A stretch of 64,000 nucleotides of DNA. Origin: Achromobacter dolens. Lineage in GTDB: Bacteria > Pseudomonadota > Gammaproteobacteria > Burkholderiales > Burkholderiaceae_B. This document shows positions 18,686-27,194 of the stretch, piece by piece. The translations under genes were made by a program, and so were the position numbers. The stretch lies in NCBI RefSeq assembly GCF_902859745.1, contig NZ_CADIJW010000006.1, positions 1-64,000 on the forward strand, written 5' to 3'. The stretch's first letter is position 1, and the number at the start of each line of letters is the position of its first letter. The notes below the pieces were generated by a model. That model worked only from the letters and a program-made list of their open reading frames with translations. It was not told the origin of the DNA and made no database searches.

Positions 18686-19585
18686 CTAGAGCATTCCGGC
18701 AGGGGCGTGAAAGTCCAGGCAGGCCTGCGCGTGCGTGCGCAGGCTTTCCAGCATGGGCCGGGTGTCGTCGCGGCGCCACTGGAAGGTATAGGCCAGGGGG
18801 CGCAAGGGCGGAAAGCGCGACAGCGGCTGCAAGTCGCCGCGCTGGATCAACACCTGGGCCCAGGCGGCAGGCAGGAAGCCCAGCCCCAGCCCTTGCCGCA
18901 GCATGGCGGCGATGCCCGGCCAGCTATTGCAGCATTGATTGCGGCCGGGCGACACGCGCTGCTCGGTCAGCCAGTCGTCGAGAATGCGGATCGCGCCCGA
19001 GCTTTGCGGCAGGGTGATGAGCGTCAGGCCCGGCAGATCGGCCGGTTCAAGCGAGGCCGCGTCGGGCACGGCCCGGGCCGATACCACCCATTCGAAATGG
19101 GCGCTGCCGATCACGCGCGAGGCGAGCGACGCTCGGGACGACGGGCCCGCGATCACCGCGAAGTCGAGCTCGCCTTCCTCCAGCCCGCGCTCGACCAGTT
19201 CGCCCACGCCCACGAAGGGCTCGACCAGCAGGTTGGGGTGGGCCTGCTGGATGACGGCGATCAGCCCGGCCATCCACGTCATGGCGGTCAGCTCTCCGGC
19301 GCCGAAGCGGCAACGGCCGGAGTAGCTGAGGTTGTTGCTGGCCTGCTGCATGAACTGGTCCGCGTTGCGCAGCAGGTCCTTGGCATGGGGCACCAGTTGC
19401 TCGCCCAGCGCGGTCAGGGCGGCGCTGCGGGCACTGCGGCTGAACAGCGCGGCGCCGATCGAGGATTCCAGCTCGCCGATCCGCTTGGACAACGACGACA
19501 CCGAAATATTCAGGCGATTCGCGGCGATGGCAAAGTTCTTGCAGGTGGCGGCCCAGTAAAAGGCCTCGAGTTGCTTGAGCGTCAT
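18686..19585 (-). CDS. LysR-family transcriptional regulator
   Basis: 299 aa. N-terminal winged helix starts MTLKQLEAFYWAATCKNFAI and continues AANRLNISVSSLSKRIGELE (about 20-40). The rest is the periplasmic-binding-like effector domain. It is transcribed away from the alpha-hydroxyacid oxidase at 19758 and toward the Bug/dehydrogenase/RraA operon (start 18559), so it could control either; LysR regulators most often act on the divergent neighbour. Confidence 0.9.
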   Translation of the reverse strand: MTLKQLEAFYWAATCKNFAIAANRLNISVSSLSKRIGELESSIGAALFSRSARSAALTALGEQLVPHAKDLLRNADQFMQQASNNLSYSGRCRFGAGELTAMTWMAGLIAVIQQAHPNLLVEPFVGVGELVERGLEEGELDFAVIAGPSSRASLASRVIGSAHFEWVVSARAVPDAASLEPADLPGLTLITLPQSSGAIRILDDWLTEQRVSPGRNQCCNSWPGIAAMLRQGLGLGFLPAAWAQVLIQRGDLQPLSRFPPLRPLAYTFQWRRDDTRPMLESLRTHAQACLDFHAPAGML

Positions 19586-19757
19586 GGGAAGTGAAGGGTC
19601 GGGGCGACTGCAAGGCGATTGAGGGCGAGGAAAAGTGTAATAACGAACATCAATAAAGTCACTTTATTCAAACCTCGGGCCGGCCTATATTCGTTCGCCG
19701 TTACCCATGACCCTTGCGCGGCGGATGGTCCGCCGGGCCCCGCCAGGAACCCCCGCC

Positions 19758-20915
19758 ATGCCAGACCCGCTGCGCCGCATGCTCAGCCTGCACGACTTCG
19801 AAGCCGCCGCCCGGCGGATCCTGCCCAAGCCCCTGTATGCCTATGTGTCGGGCGCGGTGGAAGACGGGCAGTCCGAGCGGAGCAACCGGCAGGCCTTCGG
19901 CGAATACGGGTTCCGCCCGAAGGTGCTGGTGGACGTGTCGCGCCGCCACACCCGCTGCACGATATTGGGCCGCGAGTATGCGGCGCCCGTCGGCGTGGCG
20001 CCCATGGGCATTGCGGCGCTGACCAGCTATCGCGGGGACGTGGCGCTCGCCCGCGCCGCGGCCGCGGCGGGCGTGCCCTGCATCATGAGCGGGTCCTCGC
20101 TGATCCGCCTGGAAACCGTGATGGCGGCGGCCCCGGGGACCTGGTTCCAGGCCTACCTGCCCGGCGACAGCGCCCAGATTGCCGCATTGATCGACCGTGT
20201 CGCCGCCGCCGGCGTGGAAACATTGGTGCTGACGGTCGACACGCCGGTGGCCGCCAACCGCGAGAACAACGTGCGGGCGGGGTTTTCCACCCCGCTGCGA
20301 CCCAGCATAGGCCTGGCCTGGCAGGGCATCACGCACCCGCGTTGGCTGATCGGGACCCTGCTGCGCACGCTGGCCCGCCACGGCATGCCGCACTTCGAAA
20401 ACAACTACGCCGCGCGCGGCGCGCCGATCCTGTCCAGGCATGTGCTGCGCGATTTTTCCGATCGCGGGCACCTGAACTGGCAGCACGTCGCCGCCATACG
20501 CAAGACCTGGAAGGGCCAGATGGTCCTGAAGGGCATCCTGCATCCGGACGACGCGCGCACCGCGCGCGCGCACGGCATGGACGCGGTCATTGTGTCCAAC
20601 CATGGGGGGCGGCAACTGGACGGCAGCCTGGCGCCCCTGCAGGCCTTGCCCGCGATCGTGGACGCCGCGGGCGGCATGGACGTCATGCTCGACAGCGGCG
20701 TGCGACGCGGCACGGACGTGCTGAAGGTGCTGGCGCTGGGCGCGCGCTGCGTATTCGTCGGCCGGCCGTTCAACTATGCGGCCACGGTGGCGGGCGAGCG
20801 CGGCGTGGCCCATGCCATCGCGCTGATCTCCGAGGAAATCAGGCGCGACATGGGCTTGCTGGGTATCGTCGATCTGCGGGAGATCAACGAGAGCTTGTTG
20901 CAACGCTGCCGATAG
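19758..20915 (+). CDS. FMN-dependent alpha-hydroxy-acid oxidase/dehydrogenase (LldD-like)
   Basis: 385 aa. The FMN enzyme signature VIVSNHGGRQLDGSLAPL with the catalytic His, plus VGVAPMGIAAL, FQAYLPGD and the C-terminal DSGVRRGTDVLKVLALGA phosphate-binding region, identify the lactate/glycolate/mandelate dehydrogenase family. It oxidises an L-2-hydroxy acid to the 2-oxo acid. ATG 19758 is preferred over 19707 because AGGA lies about 11 nt upstream and the protein then starts like family members. The adjacent 2-hydroxyacid dehydrogenase of opposite chirality (16851) suggests the locus handles a hydroxy acid. Confidence 0.88.
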   Translation: MPDPLRRMLSLHDFEAAARRILPKPLYAYVSGAVEDGQSERSNRQAFGEYGFRPKVLVDVSRRHTRCTILGREYAAPVGVAPMGIAALTSYRGDVALARAAAAAGVPCIMSGSSLIRLETVMAAAPGTWFQAYLPGDSAQIAALIDRVAAAGVETLVLTVDTPVAANRENNVRAGFSTPLRPSIGLAWQGITHPRWLIGTLLRTLARHGMPHFENNYAARGAPILSRHVLRDFSDRGHLNWQHVAAIRKTWKGQMVLKGILHPDDARTARAHGMDAVIVSNHGGRQLDGSLAPLQALPAIVDAAGGMDVMLDSGVRRGTDVLKVLALGARCVFVGRPFNYAATVAGERGVAHAIALISEEIRRDMGLLGIVDLREINESLLQRCR

Positions 20916-20997
20916 CCGTGCGGACGGTGCCAGGCCACGTTGGGCGCTTTTTGTCCGACACCGCGCGCCAGTCAGATACCGTGCTGGAGGCCGTCCT

Positions 20998-22218
20998 TCA
21001 TGCGTTCGCGCCGATCACGCATGAAGCGCGGCAGTAAGGTTCGATACCGCGCAGATCAAGTTCGAATCCCAAGCCGGGCGCTTCGGTCAGCGACAGCACG
21101 CCGTCTTTGATCCATTCCCCGTAAGTGGACGTGGCCCGAAGCGGGTTGTGGTTGACGTCCAGCTCCAGGTATCCTCCCCCTCCCGTCGCCGCGAGGACGT
21201 GAGCGGACGCAATGGCGGCGACCTGGGTTCCGAACGAATGGGGGCAGAACTGCCTGTTCGCGGCGATGGCGCGAAGTCCGACTTCGTGAGCGCCGCTGAT
21301 TCCTCCCCATTTCGCCACGTCGGGTTGAATGACATCGAGCCAGGACAGGGCGGCAACGAATTCGTCGATATCGGCAAGGTTCTCACCGGCAGCAATCGGG
21401 ATTCGCGTCCTGGCTTTGAGCGCCTGCCATTCGGAGGCGGGACATTCCGGGCCAAGCGGTTCCTCGATCCAGGAAAAATCGCCGTCATCCAACTGCGCCA
21501 GCGCTTGCGTGGCAGTGGCGAGATCCCACCCGCAATTTGCATCGAGCATCATCGCCTCTGTTGGCGCCAGCGCCCGCCGTTGCCGGAGCAATAGCGGGAT
21601 AGACCTGGCATCGTCGAATCCGGCCTTGAACTTGAATGCGTTATATCCCGCCTGCCGCAAGACATCCAGGCGAGCGGCCGGCGTGTCCGGGGCCAGGCCG
21701 CTCGCATAGCAGCGCATGCGGGCTTGCGTGCCCCCGAGTACGCGATACAGGGGCAGACCCATTCGCCTGGCCTGGAGATCCCAGAGCGCCGTGTCCATGC
21801 CGCCAAGAATCTGCGCGACAGGCCCTCGCTCTCCCGCCAGGCGAATGATCGGCAGCGTCAGGCTGCGCAGGCGTGCGATGGCTGGCTGCACCGCCTGGAA
21901 TGTTGTGCCCACCAGCGCGGGGGCGACGAACTCGCGAAGCAGATTCAGCCGGTGCAGGGCGCCGGAAGCCGGCATGCCCGACCACACTTCGCCCCAACCG
22001 AAGGATCCGGATGCGTCCTCGACCCGGATCAGAACGGCGCCGCGTTCGCTGCGTACGCCAAAGGACGACGCGATCGACTCGGCCGGCGCGACGTACGCAT
22101 AGAGCGAAACGCCAGTCACGGTCGTGGTCGGCAGCGCGGAAACCATTGTGGCCGCGGTCGCCCGCGCTGATCCGATGGACTCGTCTGCATGGCGGGGGCG
22201 AAACGAAAGCTCAGACAT
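20998..22218 (-). CDS. Mandelate racemase/muconate lactonizing enzyme family protein
   Basis: 406 aa enolase-superfamily enzyme. The barrel residues are visible in order: the KxK base in NAFKFKAGF, metal ligands in MLDANCGWD, WIEEPLGPE and AAGENLADID, and the catalytic His in FCPHSFGTQ. It abstracts an alpha-proton from a carboxylate, giving racemisation, dehydration or cycloisomerisation. ATG 22218 overlaps the preceding RraA-like gene by 8 nt; an upstream ATG at 22233 is the alternative. It is the last gene of a four-gene operon (Bug, SDR, RraA, MR/MLE). Substrate unknown. Confidence 0.88.
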   Translation of the reverse strand: MSELSFRPRHADESIGSARATAATMVSALPTTTVTGVSLYAYVAPAESIASSFGVRSERGAVLIRVEDASGSFGWGEVWSGMPASGALHRLNLLREFVAPALVGTTFQAVQPAIARLRSLTLPIIRLAGERGPVAQILGGMDTALWDLQARRMGLPLYRVLGGTQARMRCYASGLAPDTPAARLDVLRQAGYNAFKFKAGFDDARSIPLLLRQRRALAPTEAMMLDANCGWDLATATQALAQLDDGDFSWIEEPLGPECPASEWQALKARTRIPIAAGENLADIDEFVAALSWLDVIQPDVAKWGGISGAHEVGLRAIAANRQFCPHSFGTQVAAIASAHVLAATGGGGYLELDVNHNPLRATSTYGEWIKDGVLSLTEAPGLGFELDLRGIEPYCRASCVIGANA

Positions 22219-22888
22219 GTCCGTACTTGGCAAGGGCGTCCGACAGGGTAAGGCCGTGGTTCAGCTCGGCGCGCAGTTGCAGTTCCTGGGCGGTGAGCCG
22301 TTCCGCCTCGGCGAGCACGTCGTTGACATGCCGCGCGGGAATAACGATCGCGCCGTCGGCGTCGGCAAGAATGAAGTCGCCCGGGCTGACGGAGACGAGC
22401 GCGCTGGTGGCTCCCGCCAGGTAGACGGTCTCGCGAAACCCGGTAACGCGCCAGCGGCCGATGGATTGCGTCGGCGTCCGGTATTTGGCGAAGATGGGAA
22501 AGTTCATCTTGTGCAGCCAATGAATATCGCGGATTCCCCCGTCGATCAAAGCCCCCACGGCTCCCCGCTCCCGCATGCCAAGGGCGATCAGTTCGCCGAA
22601 GTAGCAGACGCCTTTGCCATCGCCGCTCCAGACGGTCACTTCATCCTCGGACACCTGTTGGCAGGCCTGCATCTTCTGTTCGTCGCCGCCGAGCGGGCCG
22701 GGGACCATCTGGCCGCGGATGGTATACGCCCAGCCCGCCAGCTTGTCCGTGCCGGTGAATTGCCTGAACTCTGGCGCAAGACTCTGGTCCATCAGGCCCA
22801 TGGTGTCCATGACGTCCGCCACATTGGCGGTGTCAACCTTCAAGAATCGCGCGCGGATCTCGCGTCGGCTTTGTGCATCAATAGTCAT
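22211..22888 (-). CDS. RraA-fold protein, second copy
   Basis: 225 aa. Same family as the protein at 17891 but clearly diverged: motifs WAYTIRGQMVPGPLGGDEQK, GALIDGGIRDIHWL and SVSPGDFILADADGAIVIPA are present, including the DGxxRD element. A retro-aldolase or decarboxylase role on a branched dicarboxylate is plausible. It overlaps the enolase-superfamily gene by 8 nt and lies 12 nt after the SDR gene, so the four genes form one transcript. Confidence 0.83.
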   Translation of the reverse strand: MTIDAQSRREIRARFLKVDTANVADVMDTMGLMDQSLAPEFRQFTGTDKLAGWAYTIRGQMVPGPLGGDEQKMQACQQVSEDEVTVWSGDGKGVCYFGELIALGMRERGAVGALIDGGIRDIHWLHKMNFPIFAKYRTPTQSIGRWRVTGFRETVYLAGATSALVSVSPGDFILADADGAIVIPARHVNDVLAEAERLTAQELQLRAELNHGLTLSDALAKYGHV

Positions 22889-22900
22889 GTCTTCTCTCGT

Positions 22901-23686
22901 TCAAATGGCGGGAATCAGCCCGCCGTCCACGCGCAGCGACGTCCCCGTGATGTAGGACGCACATTGGCTTGCAAGAAACGCCACGGCGTTGGCGTACTCG
23001 GCGGGCTCCCCGTAGCGGCCAGCCGGAATGGTCGATGTGCTGCTGGCGGCGACCATCTCCTGCGTCAGCCCGGCCGCTTTGGCGCGAGACTGATCGAGCG
23101 CGGCAATTCGCTGGGTGGCGATGCGCCCGGGAATCACCACGTTGACGGTCACCCCGTCTTTCGCCACTTCCTGCGCCAGCGATTTCGACCAGCCCACCAA
23201 GGCGAGCCGCAAGGCATTGGAAGCCGCAAGACCCGGTATCGGAGTGACGACTCCCGAGGAGGTTGACGTGATCACCCGTCCCCAGCGCCGCGCCTGCATA
23301 TCCGGCACAAGCAGCCGGGTCAGCGTCATCAACGACAGCACCATCGAATCGAAGTAGCGATGCCATTGCTGTTCGGTGATGTCGTGGGTCATGCCAGGCG
23401 CGGGGCCGCCCGAATTGTTCACCAGGATATCGATCGGCCCATTCTCCTGTTTCACCAGCATCACTTGGCGGCTGATCGACCCGACATCCGACAGATCCCA
23501 GGCGACGGGCTGCGTGATCCCGCCAAGCTCGGCAATCGCATAAGCCGCCCGCTGCGCCGAAGCAAGATCCACATCGGCCAGAATCACGCGGCACCCCTCT
23601 TGCGCGAGCGCTTTGGCAATGGCGCTACCCAGCCCACCCCCAGCGCCCATCACCAGGGCGGTCCTGCCATCAATTCCCAAATCCAT
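22901..23686 (-). CDS. SDR-family NAD(P)-dependent oxidoreductase
   Basis: 261 aa. Cofactor loop ALVMGAGGGLGSAIAKALA and NNSGGPAPG are normal. The catalytic Tyr-x-x-x-Lys is not obvious: the expected place reads LAASNALRLALVGWSKSLA, with Asn and Arg where Tyr and Lys usually stand, so this may belong to a bacilysin-BacC/3-oxoacyl-reductase-like branch with altered chemistry. The start ATG at 23686 overlaps the Bug gene stop (TGATG), showing translational coupling. Confidence 0.82.
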   Translation of the reverse strand: MDLGIDGRTALVMGAGGGLGSAIAKALAQEGCRVILADVDLASAQRAAYAIAELGGITQPVAWDLSDVGSISRQVMLVKQENGPIDILVNNSGGPAPGMTHDITEQQWHRYFDSMVLSLMTLTRLLVPDMQARRWGRVITSTSSGVVTPIPGLAASNALRLALVGWSKSLAQEVAKDGVTVNVVIPGRIATQRIAALDQSRAKAAGLTQEMVAASSTSTIPAGRYGEPAEYANAVAFLASQCASYITGTSLRVDGGLIPAI

Positions 23687-24666
23687 CACTTGTTCTCCTG
23701 CTGTAGTTCCGGGGCGGCTGCCACCACCTTCTTCGACATTTCAAGATCGGACAGCCAGATCGCCTGGAATCGCGTGGCGGAGGGCTCGCCTGGCAGGAGC
23801 GCGGATGCCGCCATCTGCTGCACGACCGCCGCGTCCTGAAAGACTCGGTCGATCGAATCCGATATCCGTTGAATCCGGTCCGCTGGCACGTCCTTCGGCG
23901 CGAAGATTCCTGCCCATGTCGTCACCACAAAGCCCGGCAATCCGCTTTCGCCCACCGTCGGGATTGACGGCGCCAACGCGAAGCGCTCCGGGCCCGTCAT
24001 GGCGATACGTCGCGCCTTTCCAGAAGACACCACGGGTTCGGTGGATGGAACCGTCTCAAAAAGGAGGTCCGCCTCGCCAGACGCGACGCCCAGGGACGCG
24101 GCCGGGCTGCCATTGAAGGGCACCGCGTAGATATCGACACCGGCCATCTGCTTGAAAAGCTCAAGCGATACGTGCGAGGCGCTGCCCACCGCGGCAAACG
24201 CGCCGACCAGCTTTCCAGGCCGGTTTTTGGCTGCGGCGATGATGTCGGACACGGACTCCAGCCCCGATCCCGCGCGCGTTATCAGGCTGAAGTCTGTCTT
24301 GTATATCTGGCTGACGGCGGCGAAATCGGCGGGGAGTGATCCCGCCTGTTTGGGGTGGATGTAGGGAGAGATCGCCATGGTGCTCGATGGCGCGAGCAGC
24401 AGCGTGTAGCCGTCGTGGGCACTGCGGAGCACCTCGCGGGCTGCGAGCAGTCCATTGACGCCGGGACGGTTTTCAACGATCACGGCCTGTTTCAGATCGG
24501 CCGACAGGCGCGCAGCCACGAGCCGCCCGCCCACATCGGGGGTCGAACCGGGCGGGGTCGCAACAACAATACGAATGGGCTTTGCCGGATAGGTTTCCCC
24601 CTGTGCAAACGACACCGACGCGGAAAACGTGCAAATTACGGACAAAGCGATGGGAGCAAAGCGCAT
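23686..24666 (-). CDS. Bug/TctC-family substrate-binding protein, second copy
   Basis: 326 aa with a signal peptide (MRFAPIALSVICTFSASVSF, cleavage near FAQ). YPAKPIRIVVATPPGSTPDV, VENRPGVNGLLAAREV and later VGESGLPGFVVTTWAGIFAP are Bug signatures. It is the first gene of the minus-strand operon and divergent from the LysR gene at 24858. ATG 24666 is preferred because GGAG lies 7 nt upstream; longer starts at 24678 and 24693 exist. Confidence 0.93.
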   Translation of the reverse strand: MRFAPIALSVICTFSASVSFAQGETYPAKPIRIVVATPPGSTPDVGGRLVAARLSADLKQAVIVENRPGVNGLLAAREVLRSAHDGYTLLLAPSSTMAISPYIHPKQAGSLPADFAAVSQIYKTDFSLITRAGSGLESVSDIIAAAKNRPGKLVGAFAAVGSASHVSLELFKQMAGVDIYAVPFNGSPAASLGVASGEADLLFETVPSTEPVVSSGKARRIAMTGPERFALAPSIPTVGESGLPGFVVTTWAGIFAPKDVPADRIQRISDSIDRVFQDAAVVQQMAASALLPGEPSATRFQAIWLSDLEMSKKVVAAAPELQQENK

Positions 24667-24693
24667 GTATGGCTCCATATGAGCGGACAGCAA

Positions 24694-24857
24694 CTCTCGG
24701 ACGGCAACTCTTCAAGGGTCGCGGTAACTTTCATGAATACTGGCTTGGATGTTGCTTCGCACCAAGCCGTCGATCCAGTGCGGCGCCTTTGGTGCTTGCA
24801 AGCAATTTACGTGGATGGGATCATCGCGTCTAATATCGTTCATGATCTAGGCGATAC
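24694..24857. promoter_or_regulatory. Divergent Bug-operon/LysR promoter region
   Basis: About 160 bp between the divergent genes. An ATCAT...ATGAT interrupted palindrome spans about 24819-24845 beside AT-rich sequence (TCTAATATCG), a reasonable place for LysR-type autoregulation. No footprint-level motif can be assigned. Confidence 0.35.
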
Positions 24858-25790
24858 ATGGGACATATACCCTCAGCCATCCCGGATCTTCGGGTGTTAC
24901 GCCAGTTCCTGGCGGTTTCCGAGTGTGGAAGCCTGCGCAAGGCAGCGGAAGCGTTGCGGATGTCACAGCCTCCGCTCAGTGTCGCCATGCGGCAGTTGGA
25001 GCAGGCCGTGGGAACGTCGCTGTTCGTGCGGTCCGCGGTGGGCGTGCAGCTCACCGCCGCCGGGGTTGTGCTTAAAGGGGAGGCGGAAAAGCTGATCGCG
25101 CACGGCGTTCGCGCTTTCGACATGGCTCGCGCGGTCGGACGCGGGGAACTCGGAGAGGTCAGGGTTGGGTTCATCACGTCGGCGATGGTCGACCTGCTTC
25201 CCGCAGTCTTGGCGCGGTTCTCTTCGTCTCACCCGGCAGTACGGCTTCGATTGGTTGAAGGCGTATCCATCGAGATCGCCTCAATGGTGGACGAGGGCAA
25301 AATCGACCTGGGGGTGCTGACGCCGCCCGTTCCCTATCCTGCCGGAAGCCTTCATTTCCCGGTCTCTCGAGACCGCCTGGTGGCGCTGTTGCCTCGCGGG
25401 CATCTGTTTGCCTCTCGCAAAGCGATCCGTCTGGCTGAACTCAGTGACGAGCGATTCGTATCTTTCTCTGCCACTCGCGTGCCTGCCTTTCACCAACGTA
25501 TCAGCGCCGCGTGCCTCGAAGCGGGATTCCAACCGCAGATCGTTCAGGAAGCGGCGCATATCCACACGATCATCGCGCTGGTCGCCGGAAAATTGGGCGT
25601 GGCGCTGGTTCCGTCCACCGCGGCGCGCTCCGCCCGGAAAGATGTGGTCGCGGTGGCGCTACGCGACCCAAGCAAATTGCTCGATACCAGTCTGGAGGTT
25701 GTCTATCTGGAGGACACGCTTACTGTGGCCTCCCGGGCGTTTCTTGCCCATTTGAAGGGATACGCTTCAGATCCGCCGCCGGGGTTGTGA
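24858..25790 (+). CDS. LysR-family transcriptional regulator
   Basis: 310 aa. Winged helix: LRVLRQFLAVSECGSLRKAA followed by EALRMSQPPLSVAMRQLEQ (about 12-50); the effector domain follows (GEVRVGFITSAMVDLLPAVL). The gene is divergent from the Bug/SDR/RraA/MR operon, its most likely target, probably responding to the transported acid. It converges on the aminotransferase gene, leaving 53 bp between stops. Confidence 0.9.
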   Translation: MGHIPSAIPDLRVLRQFLAVSECGSLRKAAEALRMSQPPLSVAMRQLEQAVGTSLFVRSAVGVQLTAAGVVLKGEAEKLIAHGVRAFDMARAVGRGELGEVRVGFITSAMVDLLPAVLARFSSSHPAVRLRLVEGVSIEIASMVDEGKIDLGVLTPPVPYPAGSLHFPVSRDRLVALLPRGHLFASRKAIRLAELSDERFVSFSATRVPAFHQRISAACLEAGFQPQIVQEAAHIHTIIALVAGKLGVALVPSTAARSARKDVVAVALRDPSKLLDTSLEVVYLEDTLTVASRAFLAHLKGYASDPPPGL

Positions 25791-25843
25791 CGCGTTCCTT
25801 TTTTATCGCTGCTCCATGTTCTTCGCATCAGCCGCCGGCCCGG

Positions 25844-27160
25844 TCAGATGCCGTCACCAAGAAGCGCTCGTCGCAAGCATTCAAAAATCTGTTCGACCTG
25901 GGCAGGGCTGATGATCAGCGGCGGTGAAATGACGATCATGTCGCCGGACGCTCGCACCAGTACGCCCTGCTCAAAGCAATAGCGGGCGACATCCGCGCCC
26001 CGCATGCCGGCCGCGCCGGCGCGCGGCGCGAGGTCGACGGCGCACAGCAGGCCGATGCTGCGCACATCGTTCACATGCGGCAGACCTTCGAGCGCCAGCG
26101 CTTGCGACTGCCAATGGGAGCTGATCTGCCGCACCCGGGCGTTGATCTCCAGGTCCTGGTGCAGACGCAGCGTCGCCAGGCCGGCCGCGCACGCCAGCGG
26201 ATGGGCGGAATAGGTGTAGCCGTGCATCAGCTCCACCACCTGCGGCGGTCCGGCCATGAACGCTTCGTAGACGGCGCCGCCGACGATGACGCCGCCCATG
26301 GGCACCGCGCCGTTGGTCAGGCCTTTGGCCACGGTCATCAGGTCTGGGGTAACGCCAAACACCTGCGAGGCGAAGTTGTCGCCCACGCGCCCAAAACCGG
26401 TGATCACTTCGTCAAAGATCAACAGCACGCCATGTTGCGTGCACAGCTCGCGCAAGCGTTGCAGGTAGCCGACCGGGGGCGGATACACGCCGCCGGAACC
26501 GGTGACCGGCTCGACAATGACGGCGGCCACCGTGCCGGGGTCCTGGATGTCCAGCAACTGCGCCAGCGCTTCCGCATAGCTGGCGCCGTGATCCGGTTGT
26601 CCGGCGCTAAAGCGCATGCTGGCGTCATACGGCAGCGGCAAATGGCTGACCTCGCCCAGCAGCGGCCCGAAGTCGCGCTTCTGGCGCCCGATGCCCGAGA
26701 CGGACAAGCCGCCAAATCCCATGCCGTGATAGCCCTTGGCCCGGCCGATGAACTTGGTGCGGCGGCTGTCGCCACGAGCCTGATGATAGGCGCGCGCAAT
26801 TTTCAAGGCGGTGTCGACGGCTTCGGAGCCGGAGTTGGTGAAGAACACTCTGGTCATGCCCTCGGGCGCCAGGGCAATCAAGGCATCCGACATGGCCTGC
26901 GCGCCCGGATGGCTCATCTTGAACGAGGAAACGAAGTCCAGGCGCGCGGCGGCCTCTTGAATGGCTTGCACAATGCTCGCCTGGCCGTGGCCGGCGTTGA
27001 CGCACCACAGGCCGGCCATGGCGTCCAGAATCTGGCGGCCGTCGGGCGTGCGGTAGTACATGCCTTCGGCGCTGTCGAACATCATGGGCTGTTGGTGAAA
27101 CTGGCGCATCGGGGTGAAAGGCGCCCAGAAGGCATTGGAAACGGGACTGGCGTCGGTCAT
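25844..27160 (-). CDS. Class III omega-aminotransferase (beta-alanine:pyruvate type)
   Basis: 438 aa. PLP-enzyme motifs: FFTNSGSEAVDTALKIAR (106-123), LLIFDEVITGFGR (Asp250 contacts the PLP ring) and the Schiff-base Lys279 in VAKGLTNG. Sequence style matches omega-amino-acid:pyruvate transaminases, which deaminate beta-alanine, gamma-aminobutyrate or related amines. It is the last gene of the ABC-transporter operon, 34 nt after the ATPase gene, suggesting that the imported substrate carries an amino group. Confidence 0.9.
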   Translation of the reverse strand: MTDASPVSNAFWAPFTPMRQFHQQPMMFDSAEGMYYRTPDGRQILDAMAGLWCVNAGHGQASIVQAIQEAAARLDFVSSFKMSHPGAQAMSDALIALAPEGMTRVFFTNSGSEAVDTALKIARAYHQARGDSRRTKFIGRAKGYHGMGFGGLSVSGIGRQKRDFGPLLGEVSHLPLPYDASMRFSAGQPDHGASYAEALAQLLDIQDPGTVAAVIVEPVTGSGGVYPPPVGYLQRLRELCTQHGVLLIFDEVITGFGRVGDNFASQVFGVTPDLMTVAKGLTNGAVPMGGVIVGGAVYEAFMAGPPQVVELMHGYTYSAHPLACAAGLATLRLHQDLEINARVRQISSHWQSQALALEGLPHVNDVRSIGLLCAVDLAPRAGAAGMRGADVARYCFEQGVLVRASGDMIVISPPLIISPAQVEQIFECLRRALLGDGI

Positions 27161-27194
27161 GGAATCTCCTTGATGGGTTGAGCCGGCGGCCGGC

